Source: Sphingopyxis sp. H050 (GTDB lineage: Bacteria > Pseudomonadota > Alphaproteobacteria > Sphingomonadales > Sphingomonadaceae). Taken from it: a stretch of 64,000 nt of DNA. The position numbers and the translations under genes are program-made. The stretch covers positions 248,001 to 312,000 of the forward strand of contig NZ_LNRZ01000004.1 of the NCBI RefSeq assembly GCF_001468265.1, written 5' to 3'. The notes under the pieces are model-generated. The model saw only the letters and a program-made list of their open reading frames with translations. It was not told where the DNA came from and searched no databases. This document shows positions 38,553 to 46,861 of this stretch, one piece after another. The stretch's first letter is position 1; each line of letters begins with the position of its first letter.

Positions 38553-39062
38553 ATGGCCGAGGCAGCAACGGAAGCAAAAGCGGCGGGCAAAGGCGCGCTC
38601 AAGACGCGCTTCTATTCGCACGCGACGCTCGAATGTTTCGACATCGCGAAGACGCGCGCCTTTTTCGAGGAGTTCCTCGGCTTCGACACGGTGCAGATGG
38701 CCGACGTCTCCTTCTGGGCGCGCATGGGCGGCGATCAGGTGATTGTCGTCGTGAAGAGCCCGACCGGCAAGAAGGCCGACATGCCCTTCCTCAACCACAA
38801 CGGCCTCGACGTCGCGACCGACGCCGAAGTCGATGCCGCGTGGGAGATCGTCAAACGCGATCAGGAGAAATGGGGCATTCAGAAGGTGACCAAGCCGATG
38901 GTCCAGCACGGCACCTATTGCTTCTACCTGACCGATCTCGACGGCAATATCTGGGAAATCCTCTCGAACCCCGAGGGCGGATACAGCTGGGGTTTCGAGC
39001 GCGGCGACCAGACCGGCAAGGGTCATATGGCGCGCGACTATGCGCGGCCGACGACGGGCTGA
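38553..39062 (+). CDS. VOC family protein (single-domain dioxygenase-like)
   Basis: 169 residues. One vicinal-oxygen-chelate module pair: first His in SHATLECFDIAKTRAFFEEF, then QVIVVVKSPTGKK and a C-terminal segment VQHGTYCFYLTDLDGNIWEI with the metal-ligand His and Glu. Size suggests a small extradiol dioxygenase-like or lyase-type VOC protein. It precedes the larger extradiol gene by only 6 nt, so the two may act in series or form a complex. Confidence 0.8.
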   Translation: MAEAATEAKAAGKGALKTRFYSHATLECFDIAKTRAFFEEFLGFDTVQMADVSFWARMGGDQVIVVVKSPTGKKADMPFLNHNGLDVATDAEVDAAWEIVKRDQEKWGIQKVTKPMVQHGTYCFYLTDLDGNIWEILSNPEGGYSWGFERGDQTGKGHMARDYARPTTG

Positions 39063-39068
39063 CGAACG

Positions 39069-39944
39069 ATGGGCGCCGACCTTCACGATATCCGCTACGT
39101 CCGCATCGGCTGCGAGGATCTCGACACGAGCATTGCGTTCGCGACTGACATCCTGGGCCTCGAACTGATGGAGCGCGACGCCAATTCGGCCTACCTCCGC
39201 GGCGACGATCGCGACCATAATATCTGCTATACGCGCGGCCGCGAGAGCGGTCAGGCGACGGGCTGGGAGGTCGCGAGCATGGACGCGCTCGATGCCGCCG
39301 CCGCCGCGCTCGAGGCCGAGAGCGTCCGCCTCCGCGCGGGCACCAGCGTCGAACGCGACCAGCGCCGCGTGCGCGGGCTCGTGATCGTCACCGACCCGAC
39401 GGGCAACACGATCGAACTCGTCGCGCGGCCCAACGCCTGCGGCCGCCGCTATTACGGGACGCGCGATGCCGGCATCAACGCGTTTAGCCATGTCGGCCTT
39501 CGCACTACCAACGCCCCCGCCGACGAGGCGTTCTGGACCGGCCATATGGGCGCGAAGGTCAGCGACTGGATCGGCGACGCGGCGCTGATCCGCATCAACG
39601 AAGTCCATCACAATGTCGCGCTCTTCCCGTCGAGCTATGCCGGGATCCAGCACGTCAATTTCCAGGTCGACGAGGTCGACGACATCATGCGCAGCTTCTA
39701 TTTCCTGCAAGCGCGCAACGTCCGCATCGTCTTCGGCCCCGGCCGCCACCCGACCTCGGGCGCGCGCTTCCTCTATTTCCAGGGGCCCGACGACATCATC
39801 TACGAATATAGCTGCGGAGTCCGTTCGATCACGGCGGAGGATGAAAAGACTTACGTCCCGCGCTCCTTTCCGTTCGAACCGTCGAGCTTCTGCATGTGGG
39901 GATCGAAGCCCGACATTCCCGAATTCGATACGACGCGTGGCTGA
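39069..39944 (+). CDS. Type I extradiol ring-cleavage dioxygenase
   Basis: 291 residues with two VOC domains (about 1-130 and 135-290), the size of catechol 2,3-dioxygenase-like enzymes. The iron triad is visible in the second domain: His in FSHVGLRTTN, His in IQHVNFQVDEV and Glu in IIYEYSCGV. It would cleave a catechol-type ring next to the hydroxyls (meta cleavage). The catechol substrate is not predictable. Its TGA overlaps the next gene by 8 nt. Confidence 0.88.
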   Translation: MGADLHDIRYVRIGCEDLDTSIAFATDILGLELMERDANSAYLRGDDRDHNICYTRGRESGQATGWEVASMDALDAAAAALEAESVRLRAGTSVERDQRRVRGLVIVTDPTGNTIELVARPNACGRRYYGTRDAGINAFSHVGLRTTNAPADEAFWTGHMGAKVSDWIGDAALIRINEVHHNVALFPSSYAGIQHVNFQVDEVDDIMRSFYFLQARNVRIVFGPGRHPTSGARFLYFQGPDDIIYEYSCGVRSITAEDEKTYVPRSFPFEPSSFCMWGSKPDIPEFDTTRG

Positions 39945-40617
39945 TCCGGCGCTGCAAGTGCGGCTTGCGGCGCGCGCGATGGCGCGGCACGGGCTCGCGC
40001 ATGCCTATGGCCATGTCTCGACGCGGCTGTCGGCGACGCATTTCCTCGTCAGCGCTGCGCAGCCGCTCGGCACGCTCGCGCGCGGGCAGGCGGGGGTCGA
40101 GGTTTCGCTCGACGGCGATCTGCCGCCCGGCGCATTGCCCGAGGTTCGCATCCACCGCGAAATCTACCGAAACCGACCCGAGGTCGGTGGCATCTGCCGC
40201 TTTCAGTCGCCCGCGGTGATCGCGCTGTCGGCGCTCGGCGAGACGCCGCGCGTCCGCCACGGCCTTGGCGCCTATTTCGCGCCGCAACCGCCGCTCTGGC
40301 CCGGCGTCGCACTCGTCCGCGACGACGACCGCGCGCGCGCGGTCGCGGCGTTGATGGGCGATGCCGCGGCGATCGTCCTTTCGGGCAACGGCGCCGTCAC
40401 CGCCGGCCCGACGATCGAGGACGCCGCCGCGCTCGCCTTCTTTCTCGAGGACGCGGCGCGGATCGAACTCGCGCTGCTTCCCGCGATCGCGGCGGGCCGG
40501 ACGGCGCGCGCATATACGCCCGAAGAGGTCGCTGCGCGCGCCGTCCGCGCGGGCGGACTCTTCGAACGCATGTGGCACTATCTCTGCCACGGCGACCCCG
40601 AATTTGACGGAGACTGA
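39937..40617 (+). CDS. Class II aldolase/adducin-like protein, metal site altered
   Basis: 226 residues from GTG 39937, overlapping the dioxygenase end. It has the aldolase-II order HGLAHAYGHVSTRLS, PEVRIHREIYRNRPEVG, then GNGAVTAGPTIEDAAALAFF. At the usual HxH zinc ligands after the RPEV segment the sequence is GICRFQSP, so the two His are missing. The protein may not be a zinc aldolase, or may bind metal otherwise; a decarboxylase or hydrolase role in the lower meta pathway is possible. Confidence 0.75.
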   Translation: MADPALQVRLAARAMARHGLAHAYGHVSTRLSATHFLVSAAQPLGTLARGQAGVEVSLDGDLPPGALPEVRIHREIYRNRPEVGGICRFQSPAVIALSALGETPRVRHGLGAYFAPQPPLWPGVALVRDDDRARAVAALMGDAAAIVLSGNGAVTAGPTIEDAAALAFFLEDAARIELALLPAIAAGRTARAYTPEEVAARAVRAGGLFERMWHYLCHGDPEFDGD

Positions 40618-40620
40618 CGC

Positions 40621-41376
40621 ATGAATATCGCCGCCATCGCCGAACAGCTCGACACCGCGATGCGCGACGCGCGCGCTGTCCCGCAGCTCAGCGAGCCGCT
40701 CAGCCTTGATCAGGCCTATCAGGTGCAGGCCGCCTCGCTCGCGCGGCGCTACGCGCGCGGCGAACGCCGCGTTGGCGTCAAGATGGGCTTCACCAGCCTT
40801 GCCAAGATGGAGCAGATGGGGATCAGCGAGGTGATCTGGGGCCGGCTCACCGACGCGATGCAGCTTGCGGACGGCGGCGCGGTGCCGTTCGACCGCTTCG
40901 TCCATCCGCGCATCGAGCCCGAAATCGCCTTTCTGCTCGCCGCCGACCTGCCGGGCGAGATCAGCGAGACCGAGGCGCATGCCGCGCTCGCGGGTATCGC
41001 GCCCGCCCTCGAACTGATCGACAGCCGTTACGAGAATTTCCGCTTTTCGCTCTCCGACGTCGTCGCCGACAACAGCAGTTCGTCGGCCTTCGTCGTCGGA
41101 CCGTGGCAGACGCCCTTCGCCGACCTTGCCGATCTCGGCTTCACTATGGCGATCGACGGGGAAGCGAAGCAGACCGGATCGAGTGCTGCGATTCTCGGCG
41201 ATCCGATCCGTTCGCTCGTCCGCGCCGCGCGGCTGGCAGCGGCGGCAGGCGAACCGCTGAAGGCAGGCGATATCGTGATGGCGGGCGGCGCGACCGCGGC
41301 CGAGGCGCTTGGCCCGGGCAATTGGGTGACGCTCGACGTCGACCGGCTCGGCAGCGTGTCGGTGACGATCGCCTAG
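40621..41376 (+). CDS. 2-oxo-3-hexenedioate decarboxylase / 2-oxopent-4-enoate hydratase family
   Basis: 251 residues, standard for the DmpH/XylI and DmpE/XylJ family. Signature stretches: GVKMGFTSLAKMEQMG, the metal-ligand Glu pair in RIEPEIAFLL, ALELIDSRYENFRF and the terminal AGGATAAEALGPG. With the tautomerase upstream, the decarboxylase role is favoured (2-oxo-3-hexenedioate to 2-hydroxypenta-2,4-dienoate); a hydratase role cannot be excluded. Last intact gene of the operon. A pyruvate-forming HOA aldolase and acetaldehyde dehydrogenase are not in the window. Confidence 0.85.
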   Translation: MNIAAIAEQLDTAMRDARAVPQLSEPLSLDQAYQVQAASLARRYARGERRVGVKMGFTSLAKMEQMGISEVIWGRLTDAMQLADGGAVPFDRFVHPRIEPEIAFLLAADLPGEISETEAHAALAGIAPALELIDSRYENFRFSLSDVVADNSSSSAFVVGPWQTPFADLADLGFTMAIDGEAKQTGSSAAILGDPIRSLVRAARLAAAAGEPLKAGDIVMAGGATAAEALGPGNWVTLDVDRLGSVSVTIA

Positions 41377-41594
41377 ACCGACAGCAACCAGCCGCGCGCC
41401 TCTTCGATATCGGCGAACGCCGCCAGGCCTGCCTTTGCGTCCAGCCGGCGCATCTGCATCGTCAGCAATGTAGATTCAGCGACGATCGCGATACGGTCGT
41501 CGGCCCCGTAGATTGTGCCGGCAGCCTCGCGCAGCCGGTCGAAAATTTCCTGCGACTGCACGCTGCTTACCCGGAGGATAGCCTTCACCACCAT
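41373..41594 (-). CDS. Short STAS/SpoIIAA-like protein, probably truncated
   Basis: 73 residues from MVVKAILRVSSVQ (ATG 41594). The second half resembles the C-terminal end of SpoIIAA-like small proteins: DRIAIVAESTLLTMQMRRLD then FADIEEARGWL. The usual N-terminal half of about 60-70 residues is absent, so this may be a 5'-truncated remnant. It converges on the catabolic operon end with a 4-nt overlap. Confidence 0.4.
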   Translation of the reverse strand: MVVKAILRVSSVQSQEIFDRLREAAGTIYGADDRIAIVAESTLLTMQMRRLDAKAGLAAFADIEEARGWLLSV

Positions 41595-42045
41595 GGCCCG
41601 GTTTAGGCAGTTTACGCAATCGCGACGCAACCTAAGCCGACACGAAGTTGTCGATATAAATCGGAAGCTCGTCCAAGGTGCTGAGCGCTTGGTGTTCTCA
41701 AATCACGAGCGGGAGTGGGTGCCCGACTTCATCGCGAAGAACCGAAATTATCGTATCGAGATCAGCCAGACCGCCCACTTCAATGATCGAAATAACTCAC
41801 TTCTGGACAGGCATATATCACGATGGGAACGACCTCAATGAATGGCAGAAAACTGCCGGAAATTCGAGGTTTGAACGTGATTCGCGATGGTAGCGGAGGA
41901 GGGATTCACACGAAAAACATAAGATACTGATTTATAACAACGTTCTTGATCGTCGTGCCGATAATTCCGCTCAATCCACCCCCAATTTTACCCCTTCGCG
42001 ACAGGCCGTGCCGAAATATCGACAGGCCGACATGCGCGATCCCTG
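41595..42045. other. Lower-GC junction without an intact gene
   Basis: This 451-nt stretch between the catabolic block and the conjugative element has AT-richer composition. I see only chance open frames and the tRNA-end repeat at 41887-41907. It is the probable end of the conjugative element or of the catabolic island. Confidence 0.4.
41887..41907 (-). repeat. tRNA 3' end remnant, attachment-site candidate
   Basis: On the minus strand this gives part of a T-arm, acceptor strand CTCCGCT, discriminator A and CCA. It matches the remnant at 29099-29119 at 19 of 21 positions in the same orientation. The match ends just after TTC on the plus strand. It lies at the outer end of the conjugative element next to an AlpA-like HTH gene, the position expected for an att site. 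Confidence 0.6.
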
Positions 42046-42279
42046 CTACGCCCGAGAACGCGGCTGTTTACAGTGTGATCGCAGAAAGGACCGCAGACTA
42101 TCGACAAACACCACGGTTGCACGGCCGACCTTGGCTGCCTCGATGTCGCCGGAAGCGATGAGCTGGTAGATCTTGGATTTGCTGAGCCCCGTCATCCGTA
42201 CTGCGTCGGGAATGCGAACGCTTATCGGCCCAATCGGGGGCGCGTCGTCGCCATTCGTTGCAGGCTGCCGGGCCGACAT
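42046..42279 (-). CDS. AlpA/excisionase-like HTH protein
   Basis: 77 residues from MSARQPATNGDDAP (ATG 42279). Residues about 20-70 form a MerR-like excisionase HTH: VRIPDAVRMTGLSKSKIYQL followed by IASGDIEAAKVGRATVV. Such proteins act as excisionases or regulators at the end of integrative elements. It is the last gene of the long minus-strand trb transcription unit and the nearest to the attachment-site candidate. Confidence 0.75.
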   Translation of the reverse strand: MSARQPATNGDDAPPIGPISVRIPDAVRMTGLSKSKIYQLIASGDIEAAKVGRATVVFVDSLRSFLRSHCKQPRSRA

Positions 42280-42283
42280 CGGA

Positions 42284-42496
42284 CTATTTCTTACGTGCCC
42301 GGCTGAACGAGCGGTCGCTCGCCAGGAAGCCGCTAAGCATGAATGGAATGAGGTCCGGTACGGACTCGCGTCGGCCGTAGGCCGCCTCATAGGCCTCGGC
42401 GTAGTCGTTCAGCGCTTCGATGAGATCCGGCATGACGTTGATCGTGATCTTAGCCGGCGTCCGATCGGGCAGCCTTGGCAGCTTCAAATCAGCCAT
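42284..42496 (-). CDS. DUF2274 family protein
   Basis: 70 residues from MADLKLPRLPDRTPAKITIN. This matches the DUF2274 family, which follows trbI in trb-type elements: PDLIEALNDYAEAYEAAYGR, then a PDLIPFMLSGFLASDRSF end. Function is unknown. It overlaps trbI by 8 nt. Confidence 0.82.
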   Translation of the reverse strand: MADLKLPRLPDRTPAKITINVMPDLIEALNDYAEAYEAAYGRRESVPDLIPFMLSGFLASDRSFSRARKK

Positions 42497-43727
42497 GACG
42501 GCCTCCCCAGGGTCCGGGCAATATGATGTCTTTGTGCACGACCACCCGTAGCGGCCAGCCGGGACGCACGCGCAAGGTCGGCTGGATATTGAGATTGCGC
42601 GTGACGAGCTGATCGCCGGCGCGCGCGCCGCTCTGCTGCGCTGACTCGCGGATCGCCCGGACAAGGTCGCTTTCGGTGCTGCCGAAGCTCAATTCAGTGC
42701 CGACGCCCAGCAGTGTCGACAGGGCGACGCCCTTCAGAAGTTGCCAAGTATGCCGGTCGATCCGGTCGGACAGACCCGCATAGCCCTGCGTATCGGTCGC
42801 CGGCACATTGTCGATACGAATCGACGAGCCGTCGGGCAGGATAATCCGCTGCCAGACGACCAGCGCACGGCTCTGCCCAAACGCTACAACGCTGTCGTAG
42901 CTGCCGATCAGCCGCGATCCTTGCGGAATGAGCAGACCGCGCCCGGTCACACTGTCATAGACGTTCTCCGTGATCTGCGCGGTGACGAGCCCGGGAAGAT
43001 CCGAGTTGAGCCCGGTTATGAGGCTCGCGGCAATGATGCTGCCGGCCTGCAAGGTCCAAGGCGATACGGACTGCGCCAGCGCGTGCGGATTGATGTCGTC
43101 GTCGCGATTGGCGTGGCCGACCAATTCGTTCTTGCGCCCCTGGGCGTTAGGATCTCGGTCAGGGTCGAGGAGCGGCTTGGCAGTCTCGGCCGATGCTGGC
43201 GGAACACTTGCATCGGTAGTCACCGGTGCAGGGGCGGCGGCGCGACCGCCGCCCGCCAATTGCAGCATGACGCCAGACTCGCGTGCGGCCTTCTGCTCAG
43301 CGGCGATGCGCTGGCGCTCGGCTTCGGCTTCCTGCGCGGCCCGGCTCACCGCATCGGCAGCGGGGTCAGGGGGAACCATCCCGCCAAGCTGCCGCTGGCG
43401 CTCGAGGATCGGCCGCCCGAGATCACCGGGAAGCGGTAGCCCGAGCTTCGGCACGTCGCCATAGCTCGTCGGCGCGCCCGCGAGCGCATCAGGCGGCGCC
43501 TTCGCGCCAACCAGCTTTTCATCGCTTCGTGCGATCAGGCTCAGGGTCGCGGGCTTGAGCGCCAGCCAGGCGACGCCGATGATCGCGGTCGAGCCGGCGG
43601 CAGCGATGGCGACGATCGCACCGCGGCGAAAACGGGTGACGCGGCCCGGCGCCGCGCGCAGAACGAGCGTTTCGGGGTCGGCTTTGGGCGCCGCGATCGG
43701 CGCGGAAGAAGCGGTTGGATCGGTCAC
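42489..43727 (-). CDS. trbI: TrbI, outer-membrane-spanning channel component (VirB10-like)
   Basis: 412 residues. A cytoplasmic start, one inner-membrane helix (about 36-60), a long proline-rich periplasmic linker and a C-terminal VirB10/TrbI domain with IPQGSRLIGSYDSVVAFGQS and the antenna-like repeat region before it. It spans both membranes in the mating channel. It overlaps trbG by 4 nt (ATGA). Confidence 0.92.
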   Translation of the reverse strand: MTDPTASSAPIAAPKADPETLVLRAAPGRVTRFRRGAIVAIAAAGSTAIIGVAWLALKPATLSLIARSDEKLVGAKAPPDALAGAPTSYGDVPKLGLPLPGDLGRPILERQRQLGGMVPPDPAADAVSRAAQEAEAERQRIAAEQKAARESGVMLQLAGGGRAAAPAPVTTDASVPPASAETAKPLLDPDRDPNAQGRKNELVGHANRDDDINPHALAQSVSPWTLQAGSIIAASLITGLNSDLPGLVTAQITENVYDSVTGRGLLIPQGSRLIGSYDSVVAFGQSRALVVWQRIILPDGSSIRIDNVPATDTQGYAGLSDRIDRHTWQLLKGVALSTLLGVGTELSFGSTESDLVRAIRESAQQSGARAGDQLVTRNLNIQPTLRVRPGWPLRVVVHKDIILPGPWGGRHG

Positions 43728-44575
43728 GCGCCCCTCCCGGCCTTGCGCTGCCGGCTCTTCGGCTGGGCGGCGGTGATACGGACAATCTGCTGTTTCTTGC
43801 CGCCAAGGCGCAGCTCGGCGACACCGAACAGGCGGTCGACCACATAATAGCGGCCGGCGACGCGATAGTTGACGAGCTGGGCCTCGCCATCCTCGCCAAT
43901 CACGAACAGCGGGGGCGCCTCACCCACGGCGATCGCAGGCGAGAACTCGATGTAGGTCTGCCGCCCATCGTCGAACGCGCGCAGCGGCCGCCAGGCCGGC
44001 TTGTCGCCCGAGATCGCATAGTTGAAGTTGAGGCTTTCGACCGAGAGGCCCGACGCGATCGGCGTCGCCGCCACGGCTGCATCGCGCTGACGCCGGAGCG
44101 CGATCAGCTCGTCATGTGGATAGGTCCAGGAGATCGCCGCCATCGCGGTCGCGGGCGTGCTTTCGAGCTGGAGATGGTAGGTCCGGCGATCGGTAGCAAT
44201 GACAAGGTTTGTGCGTAGGCCCGCCGAAAACGGCTTGACGAGGATGTGCACGCGCTTGCTTTCGCCGATGCCGCTGGTGGTATCGCCGACAGTCCAGCGC
44301 ACGGTGTCGCCGGCGGCGACGGACACAATCGTTTCGCCCGGCTGCAAGGCAATGTCGGTGATGCGCTCGGGCGCGGCATAGAGCCGGTAGAGCACGCCTT
44401 CCGCCCAGGGATAGACCTGGACGGCATATATATATCCCGCGCTCGACGGCTCGCGCAGTGCCGCCCGGTTGGCGGCAGTGACGCGCGCGGTGGGTGACGC
44501 GGGTTCGCGGCTCTGCGCAGCGACGCCCATGGCAAGCGCCATCGCGCTCGCCGCCAGGATGAGGGCACGGATCAT
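43724..44575 (-). CDS. trbG: TrbG, outer-membrane channel protein (VirB9-like)
   Basis: 283 residues with a Sec signal peptide (AMALAMGVAAQ). The N-terminal VirB9/TrbG/CagX domain has VQVYPWAEGVLYRLYAAPER and a C-terminal domain with FNYAISGDKPAWRPLRAFDD. It pairs with TrbI and a lipoprotein in the outer-membrane core. Overlaps with trbF and trbI show translational coupling. Confidence 0.92.
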   Translation of the reverse strand: MIRALILAASAMALAMGVAAQSREPASPTARVTAANRAALREPSSAGYIYAVQVYPWAEGVLYRLYAAPERITDIALQPGETIVSVAAGDTVRWTVGDTTSGIGESKRVHILVKPFSAGLRTNLVIATDRRTYHLQLESTPATAMAAISWTYPHDELIALRRQRDAAVAATPIASGLSVESLNFNYAISGDKPAWRPLRAFDDGRQTYIEFSPAIAVGEAPPLFVIGEDGEAQLVNYRVAGRYYVVDRLFGVAELRLGGKKQQIVRITAAQPKSRQRKAGRGA

Positions 44576-45414
44576 TGGTCGGTCCTTTCGGGGGATGGTG
44601 CGGCTGCGGGTTGAGCAAGGGTCGGATCGAGCGGCGAGCCCAGCGGAATGTCGGTGGGCGGCGCGACCGGGAGTGATTGTGCGGGATCGGGCACGGCCGA
44701 TGGTTGCGGCGAAGGCGGCCGGTCCTGAGGCGTTTCCAGTTCGCGGCTCCAGTCGATCGCGTCAACATAGAGACCGAGCGGGTTTTTTCGGAGCACATCG
44801 GCCAAGCGCGGCGGCTTGATCTTCACCGTGAGCATCGCCGTCCAGCGTGACGTGCTGGCGAGGCTTCCCCGCTCATATTGCTGCTCGGTCCATTTGACCT
44901 GGAAGCTCGTATCCGACGCGCGGACGACGCTCGTCACCTGCACCGAAACCGTCTTGCGCCCGACATCGGCGAACGGATTGGAGGTGCGGGCATATTCGCC
45001 GAGGAACAGTGACGCACGTTCGGTCGCGAAATCATAGGCTGATAGCCAGTTTTCACGCATCAATACCGGATCGAGCGAGCGCGCTCGAACGCCGGTGATG
45101 AACCGGCCGAGGAACCATGCGATCTGCGGATCGGTCGGCCGATAGTCCTTGGCGGCAGGCGCGACGGCCTGTGCTTGCCCGAGTGCATCGACCTCGACCA
45201 CATAGGGCACGACGCGGCTTTGCATCGATTGCCAGACCAGCGCGCCCGACAGACCAGTGGTCAGGAACAGGCCGCCGAAGGCCATCAGCCGCCAGTTCTT
45301 CGCCTGTGCGCGAGCCGAGCCGATACGCTCATCCCAAAGCTGGCCCGCTCGTTGGTAGGGTGTCTCGGGTTCGGGCGTTCGCCCATAGCGCTGCAATGCG
45401 CGTCGAAATTTCAT
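44572..45414 (-). CDS. trbF: TrbF, inner-membrane channel protein (VirB8-like)
   Basis: 280 residues. One helix (about 43-62) follows a cytosolic ERIGSARAQAKNWRLM segment; the periplasmic domain is VirB8/TrbF-like with ADVGRKTVSVQVTSVVRASD and FQVKWTEQQYERG. The C-terminal Pro-rich tail of about 50 residues is longer than in the plasmid RP4 protein. It overlaps trbG by 4 nt and follows trbL by 3 nt. Confidence 0.92.
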   Translation of the reverse strand: MKFRRALQRYGRTPEPETPYQRAGQLWDERIGSARAQAKNWRLMAFGGLFLTTGLSGALVWQSMQSRVVPYVVEVDALGQAQAVAPAAKDYRPTDPQIAWFLGRFITGVRARSLDPVLMRENWLSAYDFATERASLFLGEYARTSNPFADVGRKTVSVQVTSVVRASDTSFQVKWTEQQYERGSLASTSRWTAMLTVKIKPPRLADVLRKNPLGLYVDAIDWSRELETPQDRPPSPQPSAVPDPAQSLPVAPPTDIPLGSPLDPTLAQPAAAPSPERTDQ

Positions 45415-45417
45415 CGC

Positions 45418-46725
45418 TCAGTCCCTTTCCTTGATGTCTGGAGTGGCGCCAGCGCCGCCGCGGTCGCCGCCCTGGATTGCGTGGATCGCCATCTGGCGGC
45501 GGTGGCGAGCATTCTGGCTGGCATGAAGCTTCTGCGCCCAGGCGGGTGTTCCTTCAGCTGCGCCTATCGGCGCGGCTGCGGGGGCGGCGCCGCCGGCACG
45601 GGTGCTTCCTGCTTCCCATGCGGCGCGCTGCCCACGATCGGCGGCAGCGCTAACGCCGAGACCGCCGCTCATCCGGTTGGCAGCCGCGCCGCGCATGGCG
45701 GTCGCAACGCCGCCGAGGCCCGCGCCGACGCTGGTCGAGCCCGAGGTTTCCTGCCCGAGCTTGTAGGCAGTGGATGCGGCAGACCCCATCGATGTACCGG
45801 CGCGGATCGCGCCGAGACCGGCCCCCGCGAGACCGCGTGCCGCGCCGACGGCGCCAGCGCCTGCCATCGCAAGACCTCCGCCGGCAAGCACGGTAGTGGC
45901 GATCACCGATCCGGCGCCGAGCTGCGGCGCGCCGGCGACGAGGCCGGATGCGATTCCCGGGCCGAAGATGGAGAGGCCAAAGATCGCGAGGCTCGCGAGC
46001 ATCAGCGACACGGCCTGTTCGATCGACACCTCGTCGCCGGTGATCGCACTGGTGAAGTCGGCGAAATAGTTAGAGCCGATGCCGACGATGACCGCGAGCA
46101 CCATGACCTTGATGCCCGAACTGACGACGTTCCCGAGCACCCGTTCGGCGAGGAACGACGTGCGGTTCCACAGCGCAAAGGGCACGAGCACGAAGCCGGC
46201 GAGCGAAGTAAGCTTGAATTCGAGGATTGTGATGAAAAGCTGGATCGCGAGGATGAAAAAGGCGGCGATGACGACGACCCAGGCGATCACCAGCACGGCG
46301 ATCTCGATGAAATTGTCGAAGAAGGCGATCGGGCCAACCAACTCCTTCGCCTGCTCGAGGAGCGGCCATGCTGCCTCGAAGCCGGTCCCGGCCAGCTTGC
46401 CGGGTCGCAATAAATCGTCAGCCGTAATCGCGCTGCCCCCTGCGGTGAGGCCGAGGCCGGCGAAGCTGCGAAAGATGATATCGGACAGTGTCGAGAAGCT
46501 GTTGAGGATCAGGGCGAAGACGCCGACATAGAGGATCTTTTTGAGGAACTTGGCGATGACGTCGTCTTCGCCGCCGAGCGCCCAGAACAGCCCGGCGAGC
46601 GTGATGTCGATGCCGATCAGGATCGTGGTCAGGAAACCGACGTCACCGCCCAACAGGCCGAACCCGCTGTCGATGTAGGAGGCGAAGGCCTCCATGAACT
46701 GATCGATGACATTCAGGTCATCCAT
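45418..46725 (-). CDS. trbL: TrbL, polytopic inner-membrane protein (VirB6-like)
   Basis: 435 residues from MDDLNVIDQFMEAF. About six hydrophobic helices (residues 20-300) contain the TrbL/VirB6 features: ILIGIDITLAGLFWALGGED and IAFFDNFIEIAVLVIAW. The C-terminal third is Gly/Ala-rich and hydrophilic. A 136-nt gap without a convincing gene separates it from trbJ; no trbK homologue is visible there. Confidence 0.9.
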   Translation of the reverse strand: MDDLNVIDQFMEAFASYIDSGFGLLGGDVGFLTTILIGIDITLAGLFWALGGEDDVIAKFLKKILYVGVFALILNSFSTLSDIIFRSFAGLGLTAGGSAITADDLLRPGKLAGTGFEAAWPLLEQAKELVGPIAFFDNFIEIAVLVIAWVVVIAAFFILAIQLFITILEFKLTSLAGFVLVPFALWNRTSFLAERVLGNVVSSGIKVMVLAVIVGIGSNYFADFTSAITGDEVSIEQAVSLMLASLAIFGLSIFGPGIASGLVAGAPQLGAGSVIATTVLAGGGLAMAGAGAVGAARGLAGAGLGAIRAGTSMGSAASTAYKLGQETSGSTSVGAGLGGVATAMRGAAANRMSGGLGVSAAADRGQRAAWEAGSTRAGGAAPAAAPIGAAEGTPAWAQKLHASQNARHRRQMAIHAIQGGDRGGAGATPDIKERD

Positions 46726-46861
46726 ATGGGCGGGTTCCTGCTTGAAGTTGAAAGGTGTCGCGGGGACCGGCGGCCATGAGAGGGGCAAGCCCTACGGCCC
46801 CCGCGACGAGACAGGTTCGGACCCGGGGGGAGCTGGGGGCGCGGTCCTCGCCTGCCTCAGC

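Larger units (their letters stand above)
29099..41907. mobile_element. Putative island: catabolic block bracketed by tRNA-end repeats
   Basis: The two tRNA-end repeats (29099-29119 and 41887-41907) are direct repeats that enclose the TonB-receptor/meta-cleavage operon exactly. A truncated gene (LLM monooxygenase relic) touches the left boundary and a short STAS-like gene lies near the right one. No integrase or transposase remains inside. I infer that the block entered, or was captured, by site-specific integration at a tRNA 3' end; the boundaries are inference. Confidence 0.4.

Noticed and set aside
41515..41893. Plus-strand ORFs in the junction region
   Set aside because: AT-rich chance frames without a ribosome site or recognisable family.
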